From Margaritispora aquatica (taxonomy: Eukaryota > Ascomycota > Leotiomycetes > Helotiales > Discinellaceae), in contig VJWN01000014.1 of NCBI GenBank assembly GCA_007644065.1, positions 1,054,001-1,118,000 of the forward strand: a DNA stretch of 64,000 nt, written 5' to 3'. The notes below the pieces were generated by a model, which searched no databases, was not told the DNA's origin, and saw nothing but the letters and a program-made list of their open reading frames with translations. Below, one piece after another: positions 44,388-56,193 of this stretch; the stretch's first letter is position 1, and every line of letters starts with the position of its first letter. The position numbers were made by a program, and so were the translations under genes.

Positions 44388-45725
44388 CGTGGTGGGGGAG
44401 GGGAAAAGCATGCATTGCCACGTGTGGACCTTGACGAAGAAGCCCAACAACTAACTGCATGATTGCAAATCAATCAATTGCCTCTTTTGAAAAAAATTTA
44501 CGCGGAGAGAAACGACACACATTTACAGGTCATGGAGTACATGGGGGAATATCCAGGAGTTTTAAGACTATTTTACGTTGCTTTGATATCATGCATTCGC
44601 AAAAGCTGGGACTGAAGCAATTAGGTACAATTTGCATTGGGAGGGGGAGCCGGGGAGCTGGAGTTTTCCCTCATTTAGGTTATCTTGCAATATGGCATAA
44701 TGGCAGGAGCTGGGGCACTGGGAAGAAATGAATCGAGAGAGGATATTGAAATGAAATGGAATGAAATATCATGTCGTGTCATGTCATGTCATGTTGTTGC
44801 TGGAGTATGTTTGCCTCTTTGCCTCCCTACCTCCCTTACTGAGGGAGCAGAAAGAAAGCTACGTACAGTCACATGAATATTTACCTTAACTTAGCTTATG
44901 CTCTTTCATCTCATCTCCTCTCATCTCATCTCCGATACTCGGCTTTCGGTTCCTTCATTCCTTCCTTCCTTCCTTCCTTTCATATTCCTTTCACTTTCCT
45001 TGTTATTGCTCTCGCTATTGTCATTCAATGTCTGCTTAATCGATTGGACTAAACTTGCCTAAGTGTTTTAAGTATCTATTGCTGCCGAGAAAGGAGGTGA
45101 GGTGAGGTGAGGTGAGGTGACTCGGGAGGTGGGGGTGAGAACCATGTATCACGTGATATAATCGAATCATCACCTCAGTGGAGCTTCTCCATTCATGCAC
45201 TGAACACCGACCTTAGGTTCTGTTTTCTGGTTAAAGTAAGTAAGGTAAGTAAGGTACGTAAGGTATAATGTAATCTATCTAACCTGACCTGACATGGAGC
45301 ATAATACCGTAGAATAGAATACAAAGACAAGGACAAAGACAAGCTTGGAAGCTGGTATCTTACTTGCCTTACTATTTCTGCCTTCCCTTTGAGGAGTATA
45401 TACGGCATCTTAGGTTCCATTTTCTGTCCTGTCTGCGTGCTAAGGTAGGTAATGTAGTGTGGTTTCCTATCTGTCATTGCTATTAAGTCAATGAGGGAAG
45501 CGAAATCATCGATTGATCGATCGAGTGAGTGGGCTTTGCTGTTTATTTGTGAAGGTTGGGATTTGGGGATATGGATTCATGGGACTGTGGTCGATTGATT
45601 GATAGATTGATACTGCAGTGGAAGACATTGAGAATAGGTAAGCTTCTTTCTCGTCTCTGCTTGATATAGCTCCGTAGATCTATCTCCCCATCATTCCTAC
45701 TGCTTAATTCCCGCTCTTTTCCCCT
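44388..45725. other. 1.3 kb intergenic region between convergent genes
   Basis: Contains microsatellites: CTTCCTTC near 44950-44990, GGTGA near 45096-45120 and AAGTAAGGTAAGT near 45230-45265. No coding signal seen. Confidence 0.6.
45096..45120. repeat. Pentanucleotide array (GGTGA)n
   Basis: Five direct copies. Confidence 0.88.
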
Positions 45726-47247
45726 TTACGATGACCGTTTCCTCATCCTCGTCTCGTCTCCTCGCCCCTCGCCGATATCTCCAACAAGGACGCCCAAAAT
45801 CCCACAATTACACAGGAAGAACAGCACGCTAGCGCCCCAGAGCCCGGGGACGAAGGTGCTTTCGCCCAAGAACTCGAGGGCGTACCCTTGGTGCAGCCAC
45901 GCTGCTTGCGTGAGCACCCAGCAGAGGCCACAGGTGAGACCGAGGGCTGGGCGGGTGAGCAAGGATGAGGTGGGGAGGTGGAGAGGGAGGAAGATCAGGT
46001 ACCAGAGGAAATACTAAGGAGGGGGTGTGAGCAAGGTTTGGCAAGGGGGATTTGGTTTTGGGAGGTGTGAGTGGAAGGAATGGGATTAAGTAGAGAGGAG
46101 GACATACCTGGCTTGTGCAGACTTTATTGAACGTCACGAACGCGAAGGTCTGCGCTAGCATCGTGGAAGCGAGGTCTTTCTTCGCTAACAGAAGCGGGAG
46201 AGCGATGGCGGAGAGGAAGAGCTGCGGGATGAAAGCTAGGGATTCGAGGTTGAGGTTAATGGTGGAGACGGGAGAGGAAGAAGTGGAAGCAGTGGAGGAG
46301 GAGAGATACAGCAGCGTGTTGTAGGGCGAGAAGTTGTGGCGGTGGTCGATTCGCGTTACATGGTGGAGGTAGGTGTGTTGTAGGAAAGGAAAGCCGTAGC
46401 TATGGGTGTTAGTGATTTTTGCTGGATAAGAAGGGATTGAGGAAATGGAGAGAGGGACGTACATGTAATACATCAACGCATTCAGTGACATGAACGTCCC
46501 CAAACTCGTGACCGCAAGCGTGATCCTCTCCTTATTCAAAAAATTCTTGACCACCTCGAACAAGCCTACATCTTCACTTCCCCTCTTCTTTTGCTTTTTC
46601 TTTTCAGGCACGGAGCTAGAAGAAGATCCAACCCTTTCATCATCCAACCACCACACAATCGACGTCGCGTAAATAAACGGATAAATCTTGAAATGCACAC
46701 CCAACCCCAACAGTGCACCCGCAAGGACAATCCTCTTCCTCAACACCGCCCACAGCAACGCCATCACCGTCACACCTAGTAAGCCCTCCGAGCTCCCCCG
46801 CGTCGAAATCGTAGCCACCATCGGATTTAGCAGCCAAATCGACGCGAACCCCAAACATCTTCTCATCTCCATGCCCCGTCCCCTCAGGACAAGGACGAGC
46901 AACCAGCCAGCGACCACATCGCCGGTTGCGAAGAGGACTTTGCCGAAAGAGAACCAGAATGCCGGACTGATGGTGGTAAAAGTGGTGGGTAGCAGCAGCC
47001 ACGCGAGGAGGGGCGTGTACCGGTAGGTTTCTCGCGCGTAAGGGGATTGAGACCGTGAGGTGTAGAGGGATGCGGAGGTGAAGACTTGGTAATCTATGTC
47101 TGTGTATTTTAGGGGCGAGTGTGCGTCTTGGAAGAGGCCGTAGAAGATTAGGATGATCCGGAGAGCGATGGCGGCACTGAAGACGTAGAGCGGGGAGGAG
47201 AAGAAAGTTGTTGCTATTGAGGAGGTGGTGGAGGGAGATGGTGGCAT
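45726..47247 (-). CDS. gpi14: GPI mannosyltransferase I, GPI14/PIG-M (454 aa, 3 exons)
   Basis: Exons run 47247-46463, 46399-46108 and 46013-45726, phases consistent; read-through of either intron would break the protein. The enzyme adds the first alpha-1,4-mannose to GlcN-acyl-PI from dolichol-P-mannose in the ER lumen. Evidence: N-terminal helix ALRIILIFYGLFQD, the luminal acidic motif YTDIDYQVF of GT-C enzymes, SPYARETYRYTPLLAWLLLP, FGKVLFATGDVVAGWLL, WLLNPMVATISTRGSSEGLL, LGLGVHFKIYPFIYATSIVW, HRHNFSPYNTLLYL and [20 protein letters not shown], all conserved in PIG-M. About ten hydrophobic segments are visible. A Lys/Ser-rich insert near residue 215 is low complexity. It is divergent from the TRAX gene with 334 bp between start codons. 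Confidence 0.94.
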
Positions 47248-47581
47248 TTTGGGTAGTGAGTGAACTAACTAGCTTGCTGCTTGGAGGGTAAATATGAGAT
47301 AAGCGAGTGTGTTCCTACTTTGGCGGCATTTTTGAGGTTATGTATATGAAGTTTGTTCAAGCTTGCCTTCGGGTGAGTGTAGAGGTCACGTTTCTTCTCC
47401 TGAGTTTATATTCGGGTCAGCCTCGGCTAAAAGGTGTGGCTTGTGGCGCCACACAGAATTAAGCTTCACCCAAATGATCTCTGCATTTGGTCTGGCACCC
47501 AAGTTCATCAACCCCACCAAGAAAACGTGACGCATTTCCAGATCTCGTTACGAGATCCGCATTGATCCCCCCTCCGCATCG
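47248..47581. promoter_or_regulatory. Short bidirectional promoter region, gpi14 / TRAX
   Basis: 334 bp separate two divergent start codons. TTGTGGCGCCACA near 47445 is a small palindrome. No other element is recognised. Confidence 0.45.
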
Positions 47582-48582
47582 ATGTCCGCAGCAAACGAGA
47601 AGAAAAAGGAGGAAATCATGGCAGGTGTTAAGAGAAATCACGCTGGTGTCGTTGTTGCGCAGACGGCTGAGAAGAAAATGGGTGGTGGTGGTGAGCAGGA
47701 GAAGGAGAAGGAAGTCTCGAGATTCATGCCGATGTTTGAGACTTTCCGTGATGAGTTGGATGAGCATCATGATCGGAGAGAGAGGATCATTAAGACGAGT
47801 AGAGATGTTACGGCTGCGAGTAAGAAAATGTGAGTTTCCTTGTGTTGGACACGATGAGAGAACAGGGCTGATGAGAGTAGCATTTTTGCACTGCAGAGGT
47901 AAATCAATTCCTCTCCAAATTCCAATTTCAACAATTATCTGACTCAAACAGAGTACGCACATTAAAAAGTGATGTTCCTCCTAAAATCGCAGCAGAATGC
48001 AAAGAAAAATCTTCAGTCATGCAAACGCAACTCGTTAAGATCGCTCCAGATCTCACTGGCATCAACGCATGGCGATATCAACGTCAAATCTCAGGCGGTA
48101 TCCAGGAGTACATGGAAGCTATTTCCTTCGAGCACTACCTACGCCACCAGACCCTCATCACAGTCGAAGAAGCAGCCGCCTCACTTCCGCCCACCATCAC
48201 ACTCACAGGCGACGACTACGTTCTCGGCATCTTCGATCTCGTGGGGGAGTTGATGCGCTTTGCGATCACGACTATGGCAACGACGGGGGCTTTACCTGGA
48301 TCGAGTGAAGAGACAGAGATGGATGGGGGTGAAGAAGAGGAGAAGAGGGATATTCTGCAGGACTTGAGGGTTCTGAGAACGGCATTCCAGTCGCTGGATA
48401 CGTCGTCTTGTGGGGGCACGGGATTGGGCAAGGACGTGGAGAAGAAGATGGAGGTCATGAAGACGTGTGTGGAGAAGGTTGAGACTGCTGTTTACGGGAT
48501 GATTATTCGCGGACGAGAGAGGCCGAAGGGATGGGTTCCTGATTTCCAGGCGGATGATAGGGCACATGTTGAGAGTTATTGA
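47582..48582 (+). CDS. Translin-associated factor X (TRAX) family protein (298 aa, 3 exons)
   Basis: Exons are 47582-47829, 47881-47898 (an 18-nt microexon) and 47952-48582; the microexon restores IIFALQR between AASKK and VRTLKSD. The protein is translin superfamily: MFETFRDELDEHHDRRERII, TSRDVTAASKKIIFALQR, SFEHYLRHQTLITVEEA, then GDDYVLGIFDLVGELMRFAI, whose acidic residues match the TRAX catalytic set of C3PO. The C-terminus has VEKVETAVYGMIIRGRERPK. TRAX with translin forms an RNase that cleaves small RNA passenger strands and tRNA fragments (known in animals and Neurospora). The N-terminus is Lys/Gly-rich. The translin partner is not in this window. Confidence 0.9.
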
Positions 48583-49181
48583 GTTTGTGGGAGGCTTGTA
48601 TGGTGTTTGAGTGCGAAGATTGATGACTGATGTCTGGATGGTTGTTGGTATGGCTTTGGCTTCATAAAGTCGACGTGTTGAAGCGATTTTTACACCGTGG
48701 GGGTTCAAGCTGTGAGTCTCAAGAATCTCCCGCGCAACCCACATTTCGGCTCATCTGACGAGCTGGTAAATTGGTAAATCTGCAAAAACCAGTACCTGAA
48801 TGTCTCAAATCCATTCAAGATATTCAGTCCACGTGAGCATTTTCCATTGAGGTCATCCATCGTTTGTGTTGTCTCGGGGAAGTAATGTGGAGTGTCTGGA
48901 AGCGGCAATCCGCCGAAGATTGACCCAGCTCAAGTAGGAGATCCGCACGACTGAGTCAAGCCACACACGTTTTAACTACCAAAAGAAACAGCTTTTGGAG
49001 CGGAGTTGGGTTGGGCTGCTAGCTAGCTACAGTAGCTCCACCAAGCTTGGCTGGCGGCGCTGCAAGGCTTCGAATAAATTCATGTAGTGAGGTTGGACAA
49101 CACCGCCTCTTCCCCCATTTCTTTTGAATATCGGTATTCTGCAGTGGGAGGAATTGGACGAATTACCATTGATTCGCAGAT
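48583..49181. other. Intergenic region
   Basis: Between TRAX and SYM1, both on +. Near 49015-49060 GCTAGCTAGCTACAGTAGCTCC and a small palindrome occur. No gene seen. Confidence 0.55.
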
Positions 49182-49894
49182 ATGTTTAAATGGTATGTTA
49201 TGTTGCATCTGCCATTGAGGGGAATTGGCATGAGAATGGGGGGAATGCTATGGGACAGAGGTCTGACGTCAATTCACCCACAGGTACCAGATGAAGCTGG
49301 CTTCGCGCCCAATCCTCACGCAGAGTATCACGACAGCTGTGCTGTTTGCGACGGGTGATAGTATTGCGCAGCAGGCGGTTGAGAAGAGGGGTTTCCAGAA
49401 GCATGATCTTGCGAGGACGGGACGCATGGCTCTTTATGGTGGAGGTATGTACAGACTTTCTTCATCTTCAGATTCCCATTCCCCTCACTGCCCTCGATTC
49501 CTCGTTGCAACAGAATAAATTTAGCTAACCTCTATGTTCTCTCTACACAGCCGTCTTTGGCCCCGCAGCAACGACCTGGTTCAAGTTCCTCCAGCACAAA
49601 GTCGTGCTCCCCAACAAGAACCTCGAGATCGTGGCCCGCGTGGCCTGCGACCAGCTCTTCTTCGCCACCACCAACCTCTTCTGCTTCCTCAGCAGCATGG
49701 CCATCATGGAGGGCAGCAGCCCCAAGGATAAGCTCGAGAAGAGCTACTGGACCGCCTTGAGCGCCAATTGGATGGTGTGGCCGTGGATCCAGCTGGTGAA
49801 CTTCAAGTTGGTCCCGTTGCATCATCGGGTGCTGGTCGTTAATGTCATCTCGATTGGCTGGAATTGCTTTTTGAGTATGATTAATAGCGAATAA
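49182..49894 (+). CDS. sym1: SYM1/Mpv17-type mitochondrial inner membrane protein (171 aa, 3 exons)
   Basis: Exons are 49182-49192 (11 nt), 49284-49444 and 49551-49894. The first exon encodes only MFK and part of W, giving [20 protein letters not shown], the Mpv17 signature start. [46 protein letters not shown] and the C-terminal [20 protein letters not shown] follow, with four hydrophobic segments. Mpv17/Sym1 proteins sit in the inner mitochondrial membrane (some in peroxisomes) and help keep mtDNA and metabolite balance under stress; Sym1 in yeast is needed for ethanol growth at high temperature. Length is typical. Confidence 0.94.
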
Positions 49895-50703
49895 ATGGTA
49901 CTAGAGAGTAGAAGAAAGAGGGGAAGAAAGGGTGCCGAGGGAGTGGGAGGTGGGGAGCAGAGATCCTGGGTGGATGATAGATGGCTGGATACAATTCCCG
50001 GATTTTAGAGGTGCATGTCCACCCAAATAGGTTTACGTTAGAGATTGGCATATGGATGCATGGTGTTTCGGTGTTTTTACGAAGGCATAGTCTTTTACAA
50101 TAGAACGTTCCTTCATGTTACTTTGTTCCAATGTTTATCTTGCCTTGAAACACTTTCTTCATTGCGACTCAAATTTCCTGCCATTTGACATAATACTATC
50201 TTTGCTAGCCTCTTGATTCCATTGCTACAAACTCAACTCCATTGGTAAGTTTCGTAATTGGGTTTGACTTTTATGAAAGTTTGTGTTCAAGAATTGTATA
50301 AGAATCCAAGGTACTGTATTAGGCTACAAAAACCTTCTTGCCTCAGGCCATAATAATCAAAGCGCGGGACCAGAACCAAAAGTTTGAAGGAGCAAGTTGC
50401 CGCAAGTTACAATCCAGAAATCAAAAGTCAAGTTCAAGCAAAACTCAACAATCATCTCAGCCAACAATAGATCGACTAATTGCCTGGCGCAACTTCAGTC
50501 GCAACTTCCCATATTCATCTGGAGTCTACTTTCTCCCGAGTTCGACCTTCAAGCTCCTCCTAATCACTTTCGTAACCGCGCGCTCGATTGAAAGATAAAA
50601 GAGTGCCCTCTTCCTCCCACCAACAACACTCTCAACTCTCCAACCTCCAACCTCCATACAACTTCATACCCTTCTAAACTCTACTACATACACATTCGCA
50701 ATC
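49895..50703. other. Intergenic region with pyrimidine-rich promoter of eIF4E
   Basis: No gene seen. The 100 bp before the eIF4E ATG (about 50605-50700) are C/T/A-rich with CTCCAACCTCCAACCTCC repeats, the CT-rich promoter and leader type of highly expressed fungal genes. Confidence 0.6.
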
Positions 50704-51595
50704 ATGGCAGAAGTTGCACGCCCTAAGACTCCCACCAACGGTGACGCCCAGGTTGATCTCTCCACCATCCCCATCTCTCCAGAAGGCGCAAATGGCAACG
50801 AGAACAAGAAGCCAGGTCCAAGTGGCGACGAGCAGATCACCGTCTTCCATGACAAGGACAACTTCAATGTCAAGCACCCATTGATGCACAAGTGGACCCT
50901 CTGGTTCACCAAGCCACCCAGTGGAAAGGTCAGTTTTGCGCTCAAGCCGTACATCTTGTGCGCATGCTAACTTCCATTTGTAGGGCGACAACTGGAATGA
51001 TCTGTTGAAGGAGGTCATCACATTCAACTCTGTCGAGGAATTCTGGGGTGTCTACGTATGTCCATCTCAAAGGTTTCAACATGCAAACAACTAACAACCT
51101 CACTAGAACAACATTGCTCCCGTCTCCGAACTCTCCCTCAAGTCCGACTACCATCTCTTCAAGGAAGGTGTCCGCCCCGAATGGGAGGACACCCAAAACA
51201 AGCACGGTGGCAAGTGGTCATACTCTTTCCGCGAGAAGCGCAACGTCCAGATCGATGAGATGTGGCTGCACGTCATGCTGTCTGCCATCGGCGAGACGAT
51301 GGAGGACGAGGAGGATGGAGAGGTCATGGGTGTTGTGGTCAATGTCCGCAAGGGCTTCTTCCGTATCGGTGTCTGGACTCGCACCATTGGCAAGAGCATC
51401 CCCGGTGGAGGTGATGGCGATGTCGCAGGTGGAAAGGGCAGGAGCACTGAGAAGGGCAGGGATATCCTCATGAAGATCGGTCGCAATTTCAAGACCATCC
51501 TGAGTCTGCCTGCTGCTGAGTTGGTGGAGTTCTCGGGTCATACCGACAGTGCGCACAGTGGTAGCACTCGTGCTAAGGCCAAGTATTCCGTTTAA
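50704..51595 (+). CDS. Translation initiation factor eIF4E, mRNA cap-binding protein (261 aa, 3 exons)
   Basis: Exons are 50704-50928, 50984-51055 and 51107-51595, phase 0 throughout. The protein binds the m7G cap and eIF4G in the cytosol. Signature: VKHPLMHKWTLWFTKPP (opening strand with cap-stacking Trp region), NWNDLLKEVITFNSVEEFWGVYNNI, DYHLFKEGVRPEWED (second cap-binding Trp), NKHGGKWSYSF, WLHVMLSAIGETM, GVVVNVRKGFFRIGVWTRTI. The N-terminal 50 residues are a disordered Asn/Pro-rich tail and a short Gly-rich insert (PGGGDGDVAGGKGRS) is visible after TIGKSI. The C-terminus HTDSAHSGSTRAKAKYSV is typical of fungal eIF4E. Confidence 0.96.
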
Positions 51596-52910
51596 ATTAC
51601 TTCCTCATTTGTGGGGTGGGAATTTGAATGGACGCTCGGGCTGGGTGGCTGGGGAATATCACGAATTGTAGTATTATTTGCTTGCGATCGTTTAGGCGAT
51701 TGCATTCACTCTTGGGAGCATGGCGATCAACGAGATAAGATAGGCATGGCATTATGGATTTGGCATGGTTTTTTCTCTCATATTGAGGATGGGGTGTGGT
51801 GGCGGGGGTTGCGAGAGACAGGGCGTTAAGCGAAGCGAGTTCATGCGACTTGTCCGCGTTGCTTCTCGATACGATGGTGGTCTGGTTACGCTGGACGCGT
51901 CGTTGTGGGTTGGCTGGTATTACGGGATGGTGGAGAGAGTCCAGGAAAGCCACCAGCACAGACAAAATAAAATGAACGGTTGTTTTATAGATTTGGCTGC
52001 GCGTTGTGGCGGTAAAAGCATATTCAAAAAATAGATACCTAAAAAGCGATTACGTGCATGCGATCTAGATGTTGGTTTGAAAATGCCCATGTGTGATTCG
52101 TGATTTGTGATCGGGAATTTCGCTGAGCGGAATGGAAGTCTGGTGTCTGTCTGTCTGTCTGTCTGGATTACTCGATTTTATGTATTTCGTCGGTAGTGTA
52201 GGTAGATAGGTATTTGTGTACCTCCTACCTTGCGAAGGAAAATGCACTGCATTGTCCATGTTTCTCGTTACTGAGTGAGTTGAGTTGAGTTGAGTTGAGT
52301 TGAGTTGAGTTGAGTGATGGCCCAATTGACAAAGACTTTCTGGTTGGCTAGCTGGCTGGCTGACTGGTTAGATGTGTGGATGGGTGAGTGAATGTTAGGT
52401 TAAAGTAGCCCGATTGTATGGGAGCCTGAGAAGGGGGAATGGGGATGGCAGTGGGTATGGGTATGGGAAGGAGAAGAGAAGAGAAGAGCAGAAGGAGGGG
52501 ACGAGGCGTTGAAAAATTGAGTATTTAGTATTTGGAGAGAAGGGAGGAGATCTAGACAAATCCTTCTGCTGATGATGGGGATTTTATCGGGAGATCTTTG
52601 TTTGGTTGTAGATTGGAACAAGTATGAACTGGGCCCCGGAGGAGGTCGAATTCTCACTTTTTCGTAACTCAAAGTTTTCGTATAGTGATTTGCAACATTC
52701 AGAACATTTCCCATGCCTCTCGCATTGTTTTTATTGTTCATACAGATGTTTACAAGCAGTTCACCATACCCACTCATCCCTTGCAACTTTTGCTCTTTTG
52801 AGTTGTTTGTGCGATTGGCAGCAGTTCTCGCTTACTCACCTCACCTCAGGTAGGTAGGTAGGTAGTTAAGGTAGTTCCCTGACGAAAGTTCAGTACAAAG
52901 CTTAATAGAA
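51596..52910. other. 1.3 kb intergenic region between convergent genes
   Basis: 3' regions of eIF4E and the acyl-CoA synthetase. It contains CTGT repeats (near 52145-52165), a GAGTT array (52272-52314), GGCTAGCTGGCTGGCTGACTGG (near 52345) and TAGG repeats near 52850-52865. No gene seen. Confidence 0.6.
52272..52314. repeat. Pentanucleotide array (GAGTT)n
   Basis: About eight direct copies. Confidence 0.92.
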
Positions 52911-55049
52911 TTACATATCCTTCTCATCCCCACTCGCTTCGTCGCTGAATACGGCTTTCACGAGTTGTTTTTTGTTGACTAGAAATCACCGTTAGCATTC
53001 CTATTCTTCCTTGCCTCGAACTCAAAACGAAGATCACAAACACGGAAGTGAAGAAAAAGAGGAAAAACTCACTCTTGCCCATAGCATTCCTCGGAATCTC
53101 ATCCACGACCCTCATAACCTGTGGGATCTTATATCCCGCAACGCGCTCCCTCATCGCGCGCCTCATATCCAGGGGTCCCCATTTCCTTTTCTCGCCCTCT
53201 CCTTCCCCACTCGCGCGCCCAACTGTGCTCCTCCTTCGCTCACTGACAGCGCCCTCCTTTAGAATCACCACTGCACCAACTTTCTGCCCCCACTTCCCAC
53301 TCGGTACCGCCACCACCGCGGCCTCTAGAATCTGTGGGAGCGAGAGCAGTTCGCGCTCTACTTCGAGCGCGGAGACTTTCTCGCCGCCCGACTTGATGAT
53401 GTCTGCGGAGAGGCGGCCGCGGATGAAATATAAAGGACCTTGAGCCCATTCATGCGCTGCTGTTTCCGGCTTGGGGAGGTCGAGGTTGACATTTCGGCGC
53501 ACAGCCACGTCACCTGTTTTGAACCACCGCCCTCCCTGGTCGCCTTCCTCGGGATCAACGAACTCCTTACGAGTGGCCTCGGGATTCCGCCAATACTCCT
53601 TGAATACGGTCGGGCCTCTAAGCTGGATCTCACCATCCCTCTCTTTCCCATCAGCACCGATCTCCTCGCCTTCTTTGATCAGACAATTCGCATCCGTGTC
53701 CCACAACCTCGCCTCAACACCAGGGAGCGGCCACCCTACTGAGCCGTCAACGCGTGATACGGAAGGTAGTGCACAAGAAAGTGCCATGCCGACTTCTGTC
53801 ATGCCGTAGCGCTCGAGCAAGACGTTGCCGGACGAGAGGGTCGTCCATGCGGATTTGGTAGGTGTGGGCAGCGCGGCGGACCCAGAAATGCAGAGGCGGA
53901 GATTACTGGGTGTGATGGCTTCCTGGGCGGCGGGCTGGAGTTCAGTGGGGAGAGTTGGAAAGGTTGACAGGAGGCGATTGTAGACTGTTGGGACGACAGT
54001 GAAGAAGGTTATTGGTTTCGTATTTGCTGGTTGGGAGCTAGGCGGGAGGAATGGAGTAGCGAAGCGAGTCCACACCGCAGTTGCGTTGAAGGGAAATAGG
54101 AACTCAATCGTTGAGCCTGCGAAAAGCGGCGCGAAGATCGCGTTTATGGTCCCGTGAATATGGTGGAGTGGTAGAACGTGCAGGAGGTGATCTGAAGGTG
54201 CGTACTCCCATGCTTGGGTTAAGGAGAGGGCTTGTGCTGTTATTGCTGATTCGGGGAGCAGGACACCTTTCTGGGAGATGTCAGTGGATGCTGTGAAGGA
54301 GAAGCGAAATATGACTTACCGGCCTATTGGTTGTACCAGATGTGTAGAGCATCATTCCCCCTTCGGTGTCCTTATAATCCTCTAAAGTAACCTTTTCATG
54401 GGTGGTTGTGCTCATGAGCTTAGCAAGCTTAACATGTTTAGGCTTGCTCTCTAATTCTTCTTTCAGTACTGCCTCAGCCTTACCCTCGAACTTCGACGAG
54501 GACAAGAGAAGAGACGCTTGGCTCTGGTCGAGTATATACTGTAACTCGTGCGCTGGAAACGCAGGACTCAATGGCAATGCAATCGAATGCGTGCCGAGAA
54601 TGGAAAGGAAAGTCACTGCATCCCAATTAGTCCACGATGTTGATGAATGGTAGAGGATAAAGAGCTCGCGCACCTACATAGTCATAGCTATTTTCAACCA
54701 AAAAAGCTATCCTCTGCCCCTCAATCTTCCCTCCGTGACCCTCCCCCTTCACATCCCCATACTCTCTCACCAATTGCTCCTTCGCAGCCGCTACATCTGA
54801 CAGCAATTGTCCGTAGGTGAAGCTCCGGCCAGACTTGGAGTGTACCACCGCTGTGCTCACGGGGTCGTGTTTGGATATCGCTTCGAAGACGGGAAGGCGG
54901 GGGAGTGTAGATGCCATTCTGTATGTAGTTTTCCAAAATGAAGATGCTGAGCTGGAAGTTATCCAATTGGGGCGTATGTAAGAGCGTACAGCTATAGATG
55001 AGCAAGAGCAAGAGGAAGAGAGAGATATAGATCTGCGGAGTAGCAGCAT
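52911..55049 (-). CDS. Acyl-CoA synthetase, ACSF3 / malonyl-CoA-synthetase-like, mitochondrial (645 aa, 4 exons)
   Basis: Exons run 55049-54674, 54615-54320, 54270-53073 and 52978-52911, phases consistent. The N-terminus MLLLRRSISLSSSCSCSSIA looks like a mitochondrial presequence; a second ATG (MASTLPRLPVF) is available. AMP-forming ligase motifs are MLYTSGTTNRPKGV (P-loop), LHVLPLHHIHGTINAI, ERYGMTEVGMALS, GEIQLRGPTVFKEYW, RWFKTGDVA, RGRLSADIIKSGGEKVSALE and GKINKKQLVKAVF (catalytic Lys at the C-terminus). The short last exon supplies that final Lys. The RYGMTEVGMALS and HHIHGTINA wording is closest to ACSF3, which activates malonate for mitochondrial fatty-acid synthesis. Substrate is inferred. 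Confidence 0.9.
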
Positions 55050-55626
55050 ATTATATGAAGAAAAGAAGAGAGGATATAAACAAACAGCTCAACAAAATTA
55101 AATTATCTCGAGAGAACGAAAGCCGAAGTAGCAGGGATCAGTCAGCATGGTTTAGCAGTTCATCGGCGGTTGAATTTGATACTGATGTGCTGCAGTGTTG
55201 GGTGGTGCTGGGTGGTGCTGGGACTTCTATTCCTCTGCTGTACCCTTAGCTGTTCAGTGATGTCAGCACAGTGAGCTTCAGCTTCAGTTTCAGGGGGGGG
55301 GGGGGGGGGGGTTGGAAATTGTGGTGGTTCGTTCGGCCTTAGAAATATCGCCGATGGTCAGATTAAGGTTACCGACGGGAGTCGGGATCGGAACATAGCC
55401 GGCCCGCGGAGTTCAAACCTCGTCGTCCTCGGCACGGAGGTACGTTCCCTTGCCTTACCTAAGCTCGGTTTTCTGTTCGGATTTCTCGATATTTGGCTTT
55501 GCTATACACATTCAATCATTGGTCGCATACAGAGGTACCTGGTTTCGAAGCTTGAATGAGGATTTGACTTTCTACGCGGAAGAAGAAAGGAAGAAAGGAA
55601 GGAGGACACCGCCAAAGAAATATCAG
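55050..55626. other. Intergenic divergent promoter with poly-G tract
   Basis: Between the acyl-CoA synthetase (-) and BolA (+), both likely mitochondrial. It has a 19-bp G run and GGTGGTGCTGGGTGGTGCTGG near 55200-55220. No gene seen. Confidence 0.6.
55293..55311. repeat. Poly-G homopolymer (19 G)
   Basis: Uninterrupted run of G, likely able to form stacked G structures and prone to sequencing-length error. Confidence 0.9.
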
Positions 55627-56193
55627 ATGCTTCGCAGATCTCTCCTGGCTTTCGCAAAGCGACCAGTGCAAACCCAAGTGTCAGCGACAACGACGAGGAT
55701 CTTCGGAATAGCTGCACAATCACAATCACAAACGCCATCTGTCATCATGGCAATGTCTACCTCTACCTCGCAAACCCCCATGGAAGACGCAATGCGTTCC
55801 AAGGTACCCCTCCCTCTCCCTCTCCCTCCCTCCTCCTCTTCCCTCGTCCCTCTTGCCCCTCCACCCCTCTCCCTCCCAACCCTTACTAACTCTCACCAGC
55901 TAACCACCCACCTCTCGCCCACCTACCTCGAAATCCACAACGACTCGCACCTGCATGCGCACCACAAGGCCATGGCGGGGACGACATCACAAGAGACGCA
56001 CTTCCGCGTCGTGGTGACGAGCGAGGCGTTCAAGGGCAAGATGCAGCCAGCCAGGCATCGGATGGTGTATAAGTTGCTGGATGAGGAGATGAAGAAGGAG
56101 GGTGGTATTCATGCGTTGCAGCTAAGGACGAGGACGCAGGAGGAGGTTGAGCGCACGAAGGGAGAGGAGGGTGTTAAGGCTGTTAGTGAATAA
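55627..56193 (+). CDS. BolA-family protein, probably mitochondrial (156 aa, 2 exons)
   Basis: Exons are 55627-55803 and 55900-56193. The 96-nt intron has GTACCC at its start and TTACTAAC before CACCAG at its end. It is a multiple of three without a stop, so an unspliced read adds a false 32-residue Pro/Leu/Ser-rich insert. Spliced, MEDAMRSK joins LTTHLSPTYLEIHNDSHLH, the BolA opening, followed by HFRVVVTSEAFKGKMQPARH (with invariant His) and RMVYKLLDEEM. N-terminus MLRRSLLAFAKRPVQTQVSA is a likely targeting peptide. BolA proteins work with monothiol glutaredoxins in Fe-S cluster delivery. Subtype (Bol1 or Bol3) is not settled. Confidence 0.9.
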   Translation: MLRRSLLAFAKRPVQTQVSATTTRIFGIAAQSQSQTPSVIMAMSTSTSQTPMEDAMRSKVPLPLPLPPSSSSLVPLAPPPLSLPTLTNSHQLTTHLSPTYLEIHNDSHLHAHHKAMAGTTSQETHFRVVVTSEAFKGKMQPARHRMVYKLLDEEMKKEGGIHALQLRTRTQEEVERTKGEEGVKAVSE

